Shown one piece after another: positions 41,635 through 51,191 of a DNA stretch of 64,000 nt; position 1 is the stretch's first letter, and each line of letters starts with the position of its first letter. Location of the stretch: contig CAXSFM010000017.1 of NCBI GenBank assembly GCA_964236735.1, positions 30,575-94,574 of the forward strand, given 5' to 3'. The position numbers and the translations under genes are program-made. The DNA is from JAIVJG01 sp964236735 (lineage in GTDB: Bacteria; Acidobacteriota; Blastocatellia; Pyrinomonadales; Pyrinomonadaceae). The notes beneath the pieces are model-generated. The model ran no database searches and had not been told where the DNA came from. It worked only from the letters and a program-made list of their open reading frames with translations.

Positions 41635-43887
41635 CTATCTTGCGTCGGGCGCGATGGCTGACGTGTTGCCGTTGAGATATTTATCGAACCAGTAGATTTG
41701 CCAGTTCATGCTTTCGACTAAATGCTTCGGCTCGCCGGTGCGCGTGAGGTTGTGATTCTCGCGCGGGAAGATGACGAACTCAGTCGTAACGCCGTAGTGC
41801 TTGAGGGCGCGAAACCACTGCTCGCCCTGCTCTAACGGCACGCGATAGTCGTTGTCGGAATGAAGGATGAGAATTGGCGTCTTGACGTTCTTCGCATATT
41901 TGAGTGGCGAGCGTTCCCAGTACATGTCGAACTTGTCGAAGAGATCGCCGCCGAAGTCTGTCGCGTGGCCGTATGCGCCGTCGCGCGTGCCTTCGTCGCT
42001 GATGAAATTGACGACACTACGGAGCGTGACGGCGGCCTTGAAGATGTTCGTGTGGCCGACGATCCAGTTCGTCATGTAGCCGCCGTAAGAGCCGCCGGTG
42101 ACGCCGAGCCGCTCGCGGTCAAGCCAAGGATATTTCACGAGCGCGGCCTCGACGCCGTTCATCACGTCGGTGTAATCGTTGCGTCCCCATTCGTTCTCGA
42201 TGCCGCGCTCGAACTTCTGGCCGTAGCCGGTCGAGCCGCGCGGGTTCGTGAAAAAGACAGCCCAGCCGCGCGACGCATAGACCTGAAATTCCTGATACCA
42301 ATCCACGCCGTACTGACCCGCCGGGCCGCCGTGAATGCTCAAAATCATCGGATACTTTTTGCCTTCCTGCCAGCCGACGGGCTTGACGAGAAAGCCATCC
42401 ACGTCCCAACCGTCCGCGCCCTTGTAGGTCATGCGCTCCACGTCTGCAAGTTGGAATTTCTGCCATAGCTTGTCATTGAGATGCGTCAACTGTCGCTCAT
42501 TTTTGCCGTCAAGCGCCGCGATGTAGAGATCGTCAAGGTGCTTGAAGTCATTGGCCGCGTAAACCATTCGCTTAGAGGCGTCGTTATAATCCGCACTACG
42601 CACGGCACGCGCGCCCGTCGTCACCTGCCGCAATTTTCTCGCCGCTACATCAATGCGAAAAAGATGCAACTCGCCTTTGACGCCGGTCTCGAAAGAGAGC
42701 GCGCGACCGCCTTCGACCCAAACGAGTCCGCCGGGGATGAGGTCGAGTTCATCCGCCGCGAGACGCGAAGGTGCGCCGCCCGTCGCAGACGCGAGCCAGA
42801 CTTTCGGATGATCGCGCTCATGCAGTTCGCCGATGTAGGCGATGGTCTTGCCGTCGGGCGACCAGCGCGGGCTGTCGTCGGCTTCGTCGTGGTCGGAGAT
42901 TTTCACGAGCGCGCCTGTGCCGTCGGCGTTCGTGACCCAGACATCCGTGTTGCGGCTTTCGTCGAAAGATTTTCCCGTGCGGTCGGAGACGAAAGCGATG
43001 CGCGTGCCGTCGGGCGACCACTGCGGATCGCTTTCGTTCCACTCGTCGCCCGAAGTCAGTTGTCTCGACGCACCCGACGCGACATCCACGATCCAGATGT
43101 GGCCGCGCTTGTCGTCGAACCAGCCGCTGTCGTTGAACTTGTAAGAGAGATGTTTGTAGTGGCGCACATCGCTCGAGGCGGCGCGCGCGTCAGACGGCCC
43201 CACGCGGCTCGTGACGGCGAGGCGCGTGCCGTCGGGCGACCATGCAAAACTGCCCGCGCCGTTTTTAAGATTCGTCACGCGACGCGCTTCGCCGCCGTCC
43301 ATCGAAAGTAGATAGACCTGGCTGCGCGGCGTCTCGCTCAGAATGGTTGTCGTGATGGCGGTGGCCGTTGTCGTCATAAGCGCGCTCGACACGCCCGGCG
43401 TCGTGGCCGTCGCGAGCGTCGCACCGCCCGGCGTGCTTGCGGGAGACGGAGTGTTGCTGCCTGTGCCCGGCATCGGTGAAGCGTTCGGCGCAGCGGAAGC
43501 TGTCGGCGCGCTCTGGTTATTGGTGTCCGTCGTTGCCGGGCGCGAAGAAAGAAACGCGAGCGATTGACCGTCGGGCGACCAGCGCGGCGAAGTCGAAGAC
43601 TGCGGCGAAGTCGTGAACGGGCGCGGCGCGCGGCTCCCGTCAACGCTCGCGAGCCAGATGTTCGACTGGCGGCGATTCTGTCTCTGATCCACCGTCGTCA
43701 AGACGTAAGCCACGAGCTTTCCATCCGGCGAAAGATGCGGGTCGCTGACGAACTCGAAGGCGAAATAATCCTCCGGCGTGATGCCGCGACGCTTTGACGC
43801 TTCCTGCATCCTGCCGCGAGGAACAAGCGGCGAGAGAAGACAAGCGACGGCCAGCAGCACGACGGCGATGCGCGAAGACTTTTTCAT
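41635..43887 (-). CDS. Secreted S9-family prolyl oligopeptidase-like peptidase
   Basis: A 750-residue exported serine peptidase of the dipeptidyl-peptidase/acylaminoacyl-peptidase type. The signal peptide is MKKSSRIAVVLLAVACLLSP. The N-terminal beta-propeller contains TolB/WD-like repeats with SPDGTRLAVTSR, WSPDGTRIAFVSDRTGK and WSPDGKTIAYIGE. The alpha/beta hydrolase domain has the nucleophile S600 in TGGSYGGYMTNW, the acid in LHSDNDYRVP and the base in RENHNLTR. ATG at 43887 has CAAGGAATTG upstream. A Thr/Ser/Pro-rich low-complexity insert of about 75 residues lies inside the propeller. Confidence 0.92.
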   Translation of the reverse strand: MKKSSRIAVVLLAVACLLSPLVPRGRMQEASKRRGITPEDYFAFEFVSDPHLSPDGKLVAYVLTTVDQRQNRRQSNIWLASVDGSRAPRPFTTSPQSSTSPRWSPDGQSLAFLSSRPATTDTNNQSAPTASAAPNASPMPGTGSNTPSPASTPGGATLATATTPGVSSALMTTTATAITTTILSETPRSQVYLLSMDGGEARRVTNLKNGAGSFAWSPDGTRLAVTSRVGPSDARAASSDVRHYKHLSYKFNDSGWFDDKRGHIWIVDVASGASRQLTSGDEWNESDPQWSPDGTRIAFVSDRTGKSFDESRNTDVWVTNADGTGALVKISDHDEADDSPRWSPDGKTIAYIGELHERDHPKVWLASATGGAPSRLAADELDLIPGGLVWVEGGRALSFETGVKGELHLFRIDVAARKLRQVTTGARAVRSADYNDASKRMVYAANDFKHLDDLYIAALDGKNERQLTHLNDKLWQKFQLADVERMTYKGADGWDVDGFLVKPVGWQEGKKYPMILSIHGGPAGQYGVDWYQEFQVYASRGWAVFFTNPRGSTGYGQKFERGIENEWGRNDYTDVMNGVEAALVKYPWLDRERLGVTGGSYGGYMTNWIVGHTNIFKAAVTLRSVVNFISDEGTRDGAYGHATDFGGDLFDKFDMYWERSPLKYAKNVKTPILILHSDNDYRVPLEQGEQWFRALKHYGVTTEFVIFPRENHNLTRTGEPKHLVESMNWQIYWFDKYLNGNTSAIAPDAR

Positions 43888-44015
43888 GATCAATTCCTTG
43901 AAGTGCAGATTGATTGAGCCTGACAGCGTGTAACTGACGCAGGTCAGTAAAAAAAACACGGACATGCTCCTGCGAGAGTTTACTGCGGCTGCTCAATGAA
44001 TGCGACCGGTGATTG

Positions 44016-44117
44016 ACCACAGAGGACACAGAGGTTCACAGAGGGAAGAACAAAGGAGATGTAGAAGCTGTGCATGGCTCCGCCTTGTGCTCTGTGTTCC
44101 TCTGTGTCCTCTGTGGT
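44016..44117. repeat. 19-bp inverted repeat with CACAGAGG units
   Basis: The arms at 44016-44034 and 44099-44117 are perfectly complementary. They carry CACAGAGG repeats at 9-10-bp spacing, so the period differs from the heptamer family. The loop is 64 nt. Confidence 0.82.
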
Positions 44118-44223
44118 GAAACGTTTTTCGTTCACGCCGCACTCAATCGCAAAGAGCGATAGTATTAAAGAAGAGCGTCCCCGCCCGTTGTGCAGTTTGA
44201 TTCAGAGAGGAAGAGGTGTTGAA

Positions 44224-44258
44224 GAGACTGGCCTCCCAAAGGAAGGGAGGCCAGTCTC
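44224..44258 (-). terminator. Hairpin terminator after the M36 peptidase gene
   Basis: The 14-bp arms GAGACTGGCCTCCC (44224-44237) and GGGAGGCCAGTCTC (44245-44258) enclose a 7-nt loop. The stem lies 17 bp past the M36 stop at 44276. Only a short TT follows on the minus strand. Confidence 0.75.
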
Positions 44259-44275
44259 AGGGTTAGTGGTTGAAT

Positions 44276-47041
44276 TTATTTGACCGACACGTCATCCACG
44301 CGGAATGAGGTGGGGAGCGAAACGTCTGTGGTCGAGCGGAATTGTATTCGCACAGTCTGCCCGGCGAAGCCGCCGAGGTTGTACGGCCCTCTCAACACGT
44401 AAACGCCCGCCGTGCCGCTGTTCTGGTTGCTGAATGTTGCCAGCGTCCCCAGCAGCGTCCCCGAAGTGTTCCGCACTTCGACGAAGAGTTGGTCATAGAC
44501 GGGCGCGCCCGCCGCCTCGCCCGTGGTGACGTTGAGCCAGAAGTTCAGGTTCGCGCCCCCGCCCGGAATCGTCACCTGCTGGTAGAGCGTGTCGGTCGTG
44601 CTGTTGACGGTGCCGAGAATCATGTAGCCCGTGCCCGAATGCGGGTACGCGCCGGTGCTGCGGACGGTCTGCCCGGTGATCACCCACGGCGTCGTGCCGG
44701 TCTCGTAGCCGGGGTTGATCAGCAACTCTGTGCCGCCTCCGCCGGTCGCGCCCGCCTGCGTCACGGTGAACGTCTGTCCCGCGATGGTCAGCGTGCCCGT
44801 GCGCGAAGTGCTGGCGGTGTTGGAGGCGACGGAGTAAGAGACCGTGCCGTTGCCCGTCCCGCTCGCGCCCGCAGTGATCGTGATGAAAGAGGCGTTGCTG
44901 ACCGCCGACCAAGTGCAACCGGCGGTGGCAGAGACGCTGACGCTGCCCGTCGCGCCGCCCGCCGCGACGCTCGCGCTCGTCGGGTTAATCGAGAAGGTGC
45001 AAGTGCCGCCGCAATCGGACGGGACGTTCGTCGCCGCAGTGTGCGTCGTGCCGTCGTTGCCGACCGCAGAGACGCCCATCCCGTGACGCGCGAAGACAGC
45101 CCAGATGGCGCAGCGATTGGCTCCGCCGTTCAAGTTCTGGTCGGCTTGGATGATGCCGTCGCGCGCGTTCAGGAACGACGGGCGGCTCGGCGTGAACTTC
45201 ATGCCGTTGAGGACGATGCTGTCCGAGATCGTCTTGCCGAGTTGCGTGCGTAAATCCCATAGCGTCGCAGCCCACACTTCGCCGTCGTTGTGCACTTCAC
45301 AACCGCCCGCGCAGACGTCCGCGTAAGAATCGTGGACGGCGGCGGCGGGAACCGTGTATGCCGCGCGACGGATGCCGCGCACGTTGTCCTGCGTGACGTA
45401 CTCGCCCATCACGCCGTCGTTGTTGATGGTCGTCGCCCAGTAGTCAGACCAGCCTTCGCCCATCGCGCCGGACTGCGTGCCCTGAAGGGCGGTGCCGCCG
45501 TTGCCGATGAGACGATTCGAGATGCCGTGCCCGTACTCGTGAAAGACCACATCCGAGTCCACCGAGCTATCGCGGTCGGGATTGGGCGCGGTGAAAAGGT
45601 ATTGCTGCATACGCGGGCGCTGGCCGTCGGGCGGCGTCGCGAAATTCGCGTTATTGGTACCGGAGCCGTCCTGCGCCTCGGCGCGCACGCTGTCGTTGCC
45701 GACACCGCCGCGACTGTAGTTGTTCGTCTGGAAGTTACCCGCCGACTCCGTGAAACCGAGTCGGTATGAGAAGTCGTGCATGTAGTTGTTGTAGTAGAAC
45801 AGGTTCGTGACGATGGCCGCCTGTTGCGTGCGCGGGTCGGCGGTGGTCGAGAACGGGAAGGTGAAATTCTGGCTGGCCGAGATCGCGTGGCCGTTCGACA
45901 AATTCGTGCCGTTGTTGGCGTCCGGCGCGTTGTCGGCGTTGGTGTCGAGATAAGCCTCGACGTTGTTGCCTGTCGTCGTCGTCGAAGTTCCCATCCAGCC
46001 GGCGGTCGTGTTGATGGTCGTGTCGCCGAGGAAGCTGACGAGCGTGCGCCCTCCCGCGTCCGGGTCTTCCGTATAGACCGTGCCCTGTGCCTCAAAGACG
46101 TAGAGGTTCTGGCGCAAAAGCAGTTCGCCCGTATTCGCATCGAGGAGAATTTCGTACCACTCGTTCGGGCCGACATCGGCATAGACGTGCCATGCCGGAC
46201 GAACCGTGTCGCCCACGCGGACAACGTTCAACTCCGAGGTTACTTCCTCGTAATCAGGCCGGAGCGGATTGGCGAAAGACGAAGACTCGCTCTGGTCTGC
46301 GCGGAGGCGAGTTTCGGCGAACGACGGCAGCACGTTTCTCCCGGCGTGCTCGAAAGCTTTGGCGATGCCCTCCGCCTCGGACAGCGCAGGCTTGACCCGC
46401 GATAATTTCTGCGTGGCGGGGACGAGGAAGCCCTCGCGGACGGAAAGCACCTGCCCGTCCCGGTTGACGACGACGCGCACGTCTCCTTCAAATACTTTGA
46501 CCCCGCCGACCGTCTGTGTGTAATTGAGAAAAGTAACGCCCTGATCGTTGTCCTCTTTATTGAGCTTGAGATTGCTGACACTCGTCTCGTTGAGCGCGAA
46601 GAGCGTGGCCTGTCCTTTCAGGAAATTGCGCGCGATGTTGTCAGGAAGGTCTGACTGCGGCTCGGAGAGCGCGCTGCCGTCAATAAAGAAATTTTTCAAC
46701 GCGCCGGCTTCGTTGACCTGCGCGTGTAGATTTCGCGCGGCTTTAGGATTGAGGCTTGCGCGGAAATTCTCGACCGCCGAGCCGCGTGACTGAATCGCCG
46801 CGCTCGCATTCCGCATGACGCTCTGCGTCTGCGCGGTCGAATTGAGATCGGTGTCCGCAAACTCGCCCTGACCGGCGAGGCGAATGTCGTAGTTGGGAAG
46901 CGTCGGGCGTTGTGCCCTTGGCGCGGCGGTGTAAACACTCTGCTTCTGGGTCACGCGCGCCGCGTCCGACTTGATGGTAGGAAAGATTGAGGCGGCTATC
47001 AAAGCGAAGCCCAGTAAACCGATGAGCAAACTCTTACGCAT
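44276..47041 (-). CDS. Secreted M36 (fungalysin-like) metallopeptidase with BACON domain
   Basis: A 921-residue exported zinc protease. A signal peptide (LLIGLLGFALIAASIFPTI) is followed by an FTP-type propeptide (about 90-300) and the M36 catalytic domain, with the zinc motif HEYGH at residues 501-505 in SDVVFHEYGHGISNRLIG. After the catalytic domain comes a BACON-like domain of about 80 residues (CTWSAVSNASFITI, SRTGTLTIAGQTFTVTQAG). A C-terminal jelly-roll-like domain (NPGYETGTTPWVITGQ to RIQFRSTTDVS) probably binds substrate or the surface. ATG at 47041 has AAAGGAAAA upstream. The frame continuing to 47467 has no start signal. Confidence 0.92.
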   Translation of the reverse strand: MRKSLLIGLLGFALIAASIFPTIKSDAARVTQKQSVYTAAPRAQRPTLPNYDIRLAGQGEFADTDLNSTAQTQSVMRNASAAIQSRGSAVENFRASLNPKAARNLHAQVNEAGALKNFFIDGSALSEPQSDLPDNIARNFLKGQATLFALNETSVSNLKLNKEDNDQGVTFLNYTQTVGGVKVFEGDVRVVVNRDGQVLSVREGFLVPATQKLSRVKPALSEAEGIAKAFEHAGRNVLPSFAETRLRADQSESSSFANPLRPDYEEVTSELNVVRVGDTVRPAWHVYADVGPNEWYEILLDANTGELLLRQNLYVFEAQGTVYTEDPDAGGRTLVSFLGDTTINTTAGWMGTSTTTTGNNVEAYLDTNADNAPDANNGTNLSNGHAISASQNFTFPFSTTADPRTQQAAIVTNLFYYNNYMHDFSYRLGFTESAGNFQTNNYSRGGVGNDSVRAEAQDGSGTNNANFATPPDGQRPRMQQYLFTAPNPDRDSSVDSDVVFHEYGHGISNRLIGNGGTALQGTQSGAMGEGWSDYWATTINNDGVMGEYVTQDNVRGIRRAAYTVPAAAVHDSYADVCAGGCEVHNDGEVWAATLWDLRTQLGKTISDSIVLNGMKFTPSRPSFLNARDGIIQADQNLNGGANRCAIWAVFARHGMGVSAVGNDGTTHTAATNVPSDCGGTCTFSINPTSASVAAGGATGSVSVSATAGCTWSAVSNASFITITAGASGTGNGTVSYSVASNTASTSRTGTLTIAGQTFTVTQAGATGGGGTELLINPGYETGTTPWVITGQTVRSTGAYPHSGTGYMILGTVNSTTDTLYQQVTIPGGGANLNFWLNVTTGEAAGAPVYDQLFVEVRNTSGTLLGTLATFSNQNSGTAGVYVLRGPYNLGGFAGQTVRIQFRSTTDVSLPTSFRVDDVSVK

Positions 47042-47578
47042 GATTCTTTTCCTTTGTTGATGAACGATTGAGGTAAGGCAACAAGTCACCCGCCAGCCCC
47101 CGTGCCGCATCAACATCGTTAGAGACGCACGGGTATGATGGATTGTCCGCCGGTTTGAGGAGTGACCTATTGTCGTAAGTTTGCGACGCGCATTAGCGTC
47201 GCACGTATTCATGCGGCCTGTGGTTAAGGTGCGGGAGCACGGACAGAATTCGTCGTCGCACCGTTTGGATTCACGATTAAAGTAGTCTCGACCCTTCTCT
47301 TGCTTCGGATGGACGCTGACTTCTCTCGTGCGGGCTGTCGGTTGAGGCACCGGCAACAAATCGTCATCGCTGTCTAACTTTGTTGAAGTGAGCGGTAGCG
47401 TACCAAAATTTTGGACGAATGTTAAGACGCCGGCGTGCGACGGGCGGGAAAGCAAACATCCTCGCACATTTTTTTGGAAGAGCGACGCGCAGGGTAAGAG
47501 AACTCCGCGCCGCTTGAAACCGTCTGCGCTTCACAGGAGACGAACGACGTTCGACGCAATTCTTTCAGAGACGCGCGA
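47042..47578. other. 537-bp gap without a recognisable gene
   Basis: The region lies between the starts and stops of two minus-strand genes. Frames on both strands are short, arginine-rich and lack start signals. No repeat, hairpin or RNA motif was identified with confidence. It probably holds the promoter of the M36 peptidase gene and the 3' untranslated region of the synthase gene. Confidence 0.5.
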
Positions 47579-50500
47579 CTAATACACACGCGACTCGCTG
47601 GTGGCCTTGCGCTCAAGTTTACCCCAGCCGACGATTTTGCCGTGCAGCGCGACGCCGAAGGATTTGACCATCACGTAGTACATCACCTGCCGGTAACAGA
47701 AACGTTGCAGGAACAGCCACCACAGCAGACTCCACTGCTCGCGTCGCTCCAGCGCGAAGGCGAGCGCCGCCGCCAGCCAGTCAATCGCGAGAAACAGCGC
47801 GTAGTAAAAAAGTATCTGTCGCAGGTTGGTAATAGAATATTCTTCCGTGTGCATCGCGCGTTCAATCATCGCGGAGATGAAAGACCAGACGAGCATCAAG
47901 TCCATAATCGGCGAGATGAGGGGAAAGATAATCTGGAAAATCCAGACGTTCGGCATCGCGACGAAACCGAGCGTGCCGTAGCGCGGGCGCAGCAGCGCGT
48001 CGCGGTGCTTCCACATACATTGCAGCGTGCCGAACGACCAGCGGAAGCGTTGCTTGGCGAGCGCGCGCAAAGTGTCCGGCGCTTCTGTCCACGCGACGGC
48101 GCGCTCTTCGTAACCGATTTTGTAACCGAGGCGTCGGATGTTGAGCGTCAGGTCTTGATCTTCGGCGAGCGTGTCGGCGGTGAAGCCGCCAACCTGTTCG
48201 AGCAAGTCACGTCGCCACGCGCCGACCGCACCGGGCACGACCGTGATGCAGTTGAGACTGGCGAAGGCGCGGCGATCCATGTTCTGCGCCGTGATGTATT
48301 CGAGCGCCTGCCAGCGCGTGACGAGATTGATGCGATTGCCGACTTTGGCATTACCCGCGAGCGCACCCAACTGCGGATCATAAAAACGATGCGCGAGCGC
48401 GCCGACGGTCTCCGGCGCGAAGATTGTGTCGGCGTCGAGCGCGATGATGATTTCGCCTTGCGCGTGTCGCATACCGTAGTTGAGCGCTTCGGCCTTGCCG
48501 CCGTTTTCTTTGGTGAAGAGTTGGACGCGCGCATCGTTTGCGAATCTCTCGCTGACCACTTCGCTCGTGCGGTCGGGCGAGCCGTCGTCCACGACGATGA
48601 TTTCCAGCTTCTCGTAATTTGACGCGAGCAGACTCTCGATGGTTTGCGCGATGACTTTCTCTTCGTTAAAGGCGGGCACGATGATCGAGACGAACGGCTG
48701 CGACGTTTCGCCCGCGTGCGTCACTTCGCGGCGTCGCGCGCGTAGTCGTTGCGCTGCGGCGAGCAGGCCGATGAAAGCGACGCGCGCGACGCCGAGAATG
48801 ATGCCGATGAGAAAGAGCCAGTGCAGCAGCCAGCCCGCGAGCGAGATGGTGTAGAAGCCGACGGCATCGGCGCGCGCCACCGCTCCCTGTCGCGCCGTGA
48901 CGGGCGGCATCGCCTCGTCGCGCGTCAGTCCCGCCAACTGCGAGATGGTGACGAAACGAAACCCGCGCGAGCGCAGATCGTGAATCAAGAGAGGCAGCGC
49001 GGCGACGGTCTGGCTGCGGTCGCCGCCGCTATCGTGCAAGAGGACGACTTGCCCGCGCTTGTCCGGGTCTGGATTCGTCAGTCCCGCGATGGTCTCGTTG
49101 ACGATCTTTTCGACGCCCGGTTGTTTCCAGTCGTCGGGGTCAACGCGCAGGCCGACGGTCAGGTAGCCGAGTTGTTTGGCGCGCACAATCGGCTCGACTT
49201 GATCCGGCGTGGACGGCTCGGCGTCGCCGAAGTAAGGCGGGCGAAAGAGCATCGTCGAGCGACCCGTCAGCGATTCGATGAGACGCTCCGTGGCGGTCAG
49301 TTCGAGGTCGCCGATGCGCGCCGGGATTTCGCCGAGGTTCGGGTGCGTGAACGTGTGGTTGCCGATGTCGTGCCCCTCGTTCACGATGCGCCGCACGAGT
49401 CCCGGATTGTCCTGCCCGTTCTGCCCGATGATGAAAAATGTGGCGGGCACATTCTCTCGCTTGAGCACGTCGAGAATGGCGGGCGTCCACGTCGCGTCGG
49501 GGCCGTCGTCGAAGGTCAGCGCGACGAGTCCCGGCTGCTCGCGCGTGCGTTGAATAACATAAGACGAAGGCAGCGCGGTGTAAGTCTCTTTCGTAATCAG
49601 TCCGCTCGTCCCGTCAACGTCAATGTCGCGCGCGCCCTCCTGCGGCTGCGCCGTGACATCGAGAATTTCACCCTCGCCCTCGTAGTCAACGTCGTAACCG
49701 TATCGGATGTGGCGCAAGCCATCAGGCACAGACGCGCCCGTCTCCGCGCCGAAGAACGACCACAGCGAAGGGTCTTCCGAGCCGAGACGCCAGAGCGCGA
49801 AGCCCGCCGGATGAAACGGCGCGGCGGCGCGCATCTCGTTATAAGCCGTCACCGCATCGAGGAACCAGACGGTGTGCGCCGAGCCGTCTTCGTCTTCATA
49901 CGTGTAAGTCGGATTGCGCGTCGCGGGGTCGAGCGTGATGTCGCTTTCGTTATCATGCGACGTGAGGATGGCTTCCTGAAAAGTCAGCTCCTGCGTCTCC
50001 GTCCCCTTGCCGCGCGTCCAGTCGTAGCCGTAGCCGCCGAAGCAGATGATCGTCTTCGACGGGTCAAGCTCGCGCAGACGCTTGGCGAGCGTCGTCTCGA
50101 ACCAGTTCTGCGCGGAGACGGGGCCGGCGGGGCCGGTCTGCCAGTGCTGGTCGTAGGCCATCAGCATCAAATGATCCGTGACCGCGCCGTAAGCGCGATA
50201 GTTCCACTCCTCATCTTCAAACGGCGCGGCCTGCGCCACCGTCCAATTGTGCGACTGAAAGACGGCGTGCAGCTCGCCCATGAAACTTAAAAGATTCGCC
50301 TGCGATGCGGCGGGCACTTCCTCGAAGTCAACGCAGACGCCCGCGAAATTATTTTGCTCGACGAACCCCACGAGCGCGTCAATCAATTTCCGGCGCGACG
50401 GCGCATCGCTGATCATCGCGGCTAAGAGTTTGGGATTCCAGACGCCGGCCTCGCTGTTTTGCACGATGGGAATGATTTGCATCTGCGGTCGCTCGCGCCG

Positions 50501-51061
50501 GATGAGGTCGAGCGCGCGCGCATCCACATCGCGATGCAAGGGGTCTCCAGCGCCTTCCTGCAATCTGCTCCATTCGGGCACGATCCAGTCGAGTTGTTGC
50601 AAATTGCGCTTCAAGGAATCATAACTGGAATCATCCCAGTTGACGTAGAAACCGATGGCGAGGGGCTTCGTGTTTGCGTTGTCAGATGCGACAGGCGTGG
50701 ACGATGGCGGCGGAGTGTGCGAAGGCGCGGGCGTCACCTTCATCAACGACGGACGCGCGCCCGGCACTGTGCGCGTCGTTTCCAGTGCGCGGCGCAGCGC
50801 GACTTCCGCGCGTCTGGCTTTGACTTCGCGGCGCGTCGCGTCGAGCGCGGGCGGCTGCGGTTTGGTGTCAGAGGCGTGCGGCAGATTTTCCAGCGCGCGA
50901 ATGTTGAGTTGCGGCAGCAAAGGGTTGACGAGCACGCTCGCCACAAAGAGCGCGGCGGCGGCGGAGACGAGCGCGCCGACGACGAGCGACGTGCGGCTCA
51001 CGCGCCGCCAGCGGCGTTTGCTGGGATCGGAAAAAACAGGCTTCGTAATAATCTCTGGCAT
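47579..51061 (-). CDS. GH18 / polysaccharide deacetylase / GT2 synthase fusion
   Basis: A 1160-residue envelope enzyme joining three activities. An N-terminal transmembrane helix (26-46) leads to a GH18-type domain (about 133-450) with the catalytic-strand motif GVCVDFEEV (E247). A NodB-like polysaccharide deacetylase (about 510-710) has TFDDGPD (516-522) and the metal-binding HTFTH (569-573). A transmembrane helix (738-768) is followed by a processive GT2 domain (790-1020) with DDG (825-827), DAD (876-878), AEDQD and QRFRW, then more membrane helices. The outer-face domains and the inner-face synthase resemble PgaB plus PgaC in one chain, so poly-hexosamine export is likely. ATG at 51061. 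Confidence 0.88.
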   Translation of the reverse strand: MPEIITKPVFSDPSKRRWRRVSRTSLVVGALVSAAAALFVASVLVNPLLPQLNIRALENLPHASDTKPQPPALDATRREVKARRAEVALRRALETTRTVPGARPSLMKVTPAPSHTPPPSSTPVASDNANTKPLAIGFYVNWDDSSYDSLKRNLQQLDWIVPEWSRLQEGAGDPLHRDVDARALDLIRRERPQMQIIPIVQNSEAGVWNPKLLAAMISDAPSRRKLIDALVGFVEQNNFAGVCVDFEEVPAASQANLLSFMGELHAVFQSHNWTVAQAAPFEDEEWNYRAYGAVTDHLMLMAYDQHWQTGPAGPVSAQNWFETTLAKRLRELDPSKTIICFGGYGYDWTRGKGTETQELTFQEAILTSHDNESDITLDPATRNPTYTYEDEDGSAHTVWFLDAVTAYNEMRAAAPFHPAGFALWRLGSEDPSLWSFFGAETGASVPDGLRHIRYGYDVDYEGEGEILDVTAQPQEGARDIDVDGTSGLITKETYTALPSSYVIQRTREQPGLVALTFDDGPDATWTPAILDVLKRENVPATFFIIGQNGQDNPGLVRRIVNEGHDIGNHTFTHPNLGEIPARIGDLELTATERLIESLTGRSTMLFRPPYFGDAEPSTPDQVEPIVRAKQLGYLTVGLRVDPDDWKQPGVEKIVNETIAGLTNPDPDKRGQVVLLHDSGGDRSQTVAALPLLIHDLRSRGFRFVTISQLAGLTRDEAMPPVTARQGAVARADAVGFYTISLAGWLLHWLFLIGIILGVARVAFIGLLAAAQRLRARRREVTHAGETSQPFVSIIVPAFNEEKVIAQTIESLLASNYEKLEIIVVDDGSPDRTSEVVSERFANDARVQLFTKENGGKAEALNYGMRHAQGEIIIALDADTIFAPETVGALAHRFYDPQLGALAGNAKVGNRINLVTRWQALEYITAQNMDRRAFASLNCITVVPGAVGAWRRDLLEQVGGFTADTLAEDQDLTLNIRRLGYKIGYEERAVAWTEAPDTLRALAKQRFRWSFGTLQCMWKHRDALLRPRYGTLGFVAMPNVWIFQIIFPLISPIMDLMLVWSFISAMIERAMHTEEYSITNLRQILFYYALFLAIDWLAAALAFALERREQWSLLWWLFLQRFCYRQVMYYVMVKSFGVALHGKIVGWGKLERKATSESRVY

Positions 51062-51191
51062 GAGTAAGGCTCAGACTTCAAACCGACAGGCGGAGCATTC
51101 GTAGCCGTCGCATCCAAGCACGGGAGAGCGTTTTTGTTTTTCTCAACAGGAGCATCGGGCTTGTTCTTAACGAACGTTAACTTATCAAACT

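Larger units (their letters stand above)
43888..44275. other. 388-bp intergenic region with repeats and a terminator
   Basis: No gene is supported here. The gap holds the leader of the S9 peptidase, a 19-bp inverted repeat at 44016-44117 and the M36 peptidase terminator at 44224-44258. Confidence 0.6.

Noticed and set aside
48749..50290. 513-codon plus-strand open frame
   Set aside because: It lies antisense to the GH18/deacetylase/GT2 gene, is arginine-rich and has no motif. Long antisense frames are expected in GC-rich coding DNA.
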